Assembly: GCA_022113835.1 (NCBI GenBank) | Contig: JAILWY010000010.1 | Location: 1,327,501 to 1,391,500, forward strand | Source of the DNA: Atopsyche davidsoni | Lineage: Eukaryota; Arthropoda; Insecta; Trichoptera; Hydrobiosidae | Length of the DNA stretch: 64,000 nucleotides | Direction: 5' to 3' | Shown here: positions 63,201 to 64,000 of the stretch, in pieces | Layout: every line of letters starts with the position of its first letter | Position numbering within the stretch: the first letter of the stretch is position 1 | Made by a program: the position numbers and the translations under genes | The notes under the pieces: generated by a model | The model's input: only the letters and a program-made list of their open reading frames with translations | Told to the model about the DNA's origin: nothing | Database searches by the model: none

Positions 63201-64000
63201 GTCAAAAGTATCTGGAGATGAAGTGGAATTCTTATGGGAAATACTTTCATCTAGCAACTCTCTTATTTTATTGTGTATTTCTCACATTCGTAACACTCTT
63301 TTCTTCGTCGCTAATGACACTCGAAACAAGCGATGCCTTTAAAAACCACAATAATAAAACAGCTGACAGTTCTCTGAAGACAAACTACACCATGAAAACA
63401 CATAAAACTTCTGGTGAAGGTAATTAATTATAAAAAATATTAAACTTATTAGAAAAATAGATAAGTTAAAGAGCTTCCCAAATGTTCAAATTGCTCAATT
63501 CGACTATCATAATTAATTACACATTATATTTTCCTTCGTGTAAATAATACTTTTTAAAAAAATTTATTCAATAAAAATATTATATTTTCATTTTAAAACT
63601 AATATTAAATTATAAATATTATATTGATTTGATTTTTTCAATAAAATTATTTTTAAATAATAACATCTTAATCCTATGATATATATTTGTGATTGAAAAT
63701 TTACCATATTTAAATATTTCCTCAAACAGAAAACAATGGAATGAAAATGAAATCCATACCTTACGATTAACTAATCATTTCTTACAGGCCAGCATACAAC
63801 AGCTGCGATGTATATAAGTGCTATCGCAATTATGATATATAATGTAGTCTGTACTATCAGAGAGGTCTACAATATCTATCAACAAAAGTTGCACTACATT
63901 ATTGATCCTACAAATCTTGTTTCGTGGTTGCTCTGCATCTGTTCAGTGATTATGGTTTCACCAATATGTATGGGATACTTCAACGACATTCAGGCAAGTA
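54195..64000 (+). CDS. TRPA1 channel (3'-incomplete)
   Basis: Cation channel of the TRPA subfamily, a heat and irritant sensor in insect nociceptors. Exons, all in phase: 54195-54281, 57448-57604, 59097-59187, 59640-59835, 60025-60321, 60422-60661, 60880-60990, 61078-61259, 61345-61624, 61839-62008, 62101-62245, 62432-62521 (or 62592-62699), 63155-63419, 63788 to the window edge. That is 841 residues. A long ankyrin array spans about 30-600 (for example AAESGNVDEFKRLF, GNTPLHVAVE, GRSALHLAAIYDHEECARIL, MTPLHCAAMFDHPDIV, LTPLHIASQQGHMRVIQLL). The linker, with KHPCVTLALIAFMP and KCITKANCKKDSKSFY, precedes S1 (HLATLLFYCVFLTFVTLF), S2 and S3. Close resemblance to Drosophila TrpA1 throughout excludes painless, pyrexia and water-witch. 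Pore and C-terminus lie beyond the window. Confidence 0.95.
55217..55886 (+). mobile_element. Non-autonomous Helitron (long copy)
   Basis: Begins TCTACTATAATAATA after an A and ends CTAG before a T (55883-55886), with a CGTCA...TGACG hairpin just before the end. A (TG)n run lies at about 55239-55252. Both ends match the minus-strand copy at 9365-9673. No helicase is encoded. It lies in the first TrpA1 intron. Confidence 0.75.
55912..56260 (-). mobile_element. LTR-like unit, minus strand
   Basis: On the minus strand it begins TGTAGGGGTTAGTACC at 56230, carries a TATA box (cctatataagagg, 55991-56003) and AATAAA (near 55925), and ends near 55912: the layout of an LTR of roughly 320 bases. A close copy is at 19500-19814. 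Around 56195-56260 the start is mirrored (gatgtaggtact / agtacctacatc), so part of a second unit is fused head to head. Confidence 0.65.
56272..56341 (+). mobile_element. hAT-like terminal fragment
   Basis: cagcggctctcaaactcttt followed by repeated 'cccacgga.ccc' is the usual look of one hAT end. No opposite end or target duplication was found, so it is a truncated piece between two LTR-like units. Confidence 0.5.
56342..56519 (+). mobile_element. LTR-like unit, plus strand (partial)
   Basis: Reverse complement of 55926-56103 with very few differences, including the TATA box (cctatataagaggc). It lacks the first 150 or so bases of the unit. Together with the minus-strand unit it forms an inverted pair spaced by about 240 bases. 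Confidence 0.65.
56520..56960. other. Repeat-like intron DNA of unknown class
   Basis: Sequence between LTR-like units with direct-repeat words such as gtgggcacttaa / gtgggcacttag (56876 and 56925). It may be internal or LTR sequence of another element; no protein is readable. Confidence 0.3.
56968..57290. mobile_element. Second tail-to-tail LTR-like junction
   Basis: A plus-strand tail (gaataaactatgaatacgca, tttcgccagcc) faces a minus-strand unit running from about 57290 (TGTTGCAGCGGTCGGTAC) to 57060. This is the arrangement of 19211-19550 in reverse orientation, including the spacer word gatctacatcca. It ends about 150 bases before the TrpA1 ankyrin exon at 57448. Confidence 0.55.
57605..59096. 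other. TrpA1 intron, nothing recognised
   Basis: AT-rich intron between exons 57448-57604 and 59097-59187. No repeat or exon was recognised. Confidence 0.4.
62432..62521 (+). CDS. TrpA1 alternative exon a (pre-S1 linker)
   Basis: Thirty residues, IKYSFNCLTCLQPDNDVYRL to LNPLPALN, phase 0 at both ends, with acceptor cttatatag and donor GTAAGT. It resembles the usual insect TrpA1 linker here (IKYSF at the start, PLPALN at the end). It lies between the ankyrin repeats and S1, the 'ankyrin cap' region where Drosophila isoforms differ and which affects temperature response. Confidence 0.85.
62592..62699 (+). CDS. TrpA1 alternative exon b (pre-S1 linker)
   Basis: Begins only 71 bases after exon a ends. 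It has a good acceptor (ctttccaccaactag) and donor GTAAGT, and is phase 0 at both ends. It encodes 36 residues starting IKYRFCFYQKTQKEISSL and ending LPLCVVN. The shared IKY start and equal phases point to an old exon duplication and mutually exclusive use. The 70-base intron between the two is probably too short to splice easily, which would favour exclusion. Including both would still keep frame. Confidence 0.75.

Noticed and set aside
54195..64000. Identification as painless, pyrexia, water-witch or HsTRPA instead of TrpA1
   Set aside because: Ankyrin repeats and linker resemble Drosophila TrpA1 nearly throughout, including the KCITKANCKKDSKSFY block.

Overview
This window is eukaryotic nuclear DNA from an insect. 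The genes are split by short introns with GT-AG borders, the background is AT-rich, and there are remnants of mariner, hAT, piggyBac, Helitron, LINE, LTR and tRNA-derived SINE elements. A canonical TrpA1 gene argues against Hymenoptera, which are known to have lost it. I cannot name the order or species from sequence alone.

Four host genes can be rebuilt exon by exon, and reading phases agree at every junction except one. (1) Plus strand, 18487-27288: a Sidestep-family cell-surface receptor with five Ig domains, one FN3, one membrane span and a cytoplasmic tail. The signal-peptide exon is missing and lies upstream, either in the unread 18 kb or outside the window. (2) Minus strand, 30035-35260: a complete 12-exon GPR107/GPR108-type Lung-7TM protein (548 aa). 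(3) Minus strand, 37628-43286: a Tudor-domain protein, probably of germline/piRNA type, whose start codon is split by an intron. (4) Plus strand, 54195 to the right edge: TrpA1, from an alternative first coding exon through the ankyrin repeats to S3. It includes a pair of alternative exons between the ankyrin repeats and the membrane domain. The side and GPR107 genes are tail to tail; Tudor and TrpA1 are divergent across about 11 kb of repeats.

Region by region: 1-18486 has no exon I can defend. It holds SINEs, a hairpin MITE, a Helitron relic, LINE scraps and a series of CpG-rich islands that look like regulatory DNA of the side gene. The second side intron visible here (19111-21511) is packed with LTR, piggyBac, hAT and mariner remnants. 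35.4-36.6 kb holds a tandem duplication and a dead LINE. 42.4-44.1 kb is a large inverted repeat around the start of the Tudor gene. 45-50.3 kb holds two dead LINEs, a solo LTR, a hAT MITE and a copied piece of the Tudor gene. 55.2-57.3 kb (TrpA1 first intron) holds a second Helitron and inverted LTR-like repeats.

The genes do not form a pathway: axon guidance or synaptic recognition (side), Golgi/endosomal trafficking (GPR107), a likely germline RNA-silencing factor (Tudor) and thermal/chemical nociception (TrpA1). No clearly new molecular system was found. The observations most worth following are the TrpA1 alternative-exon pair, the duplicated Tudor-gene fragment, the inverted repeat at the Tudor start, and the head-inverted LTR-like units shared by two loci.
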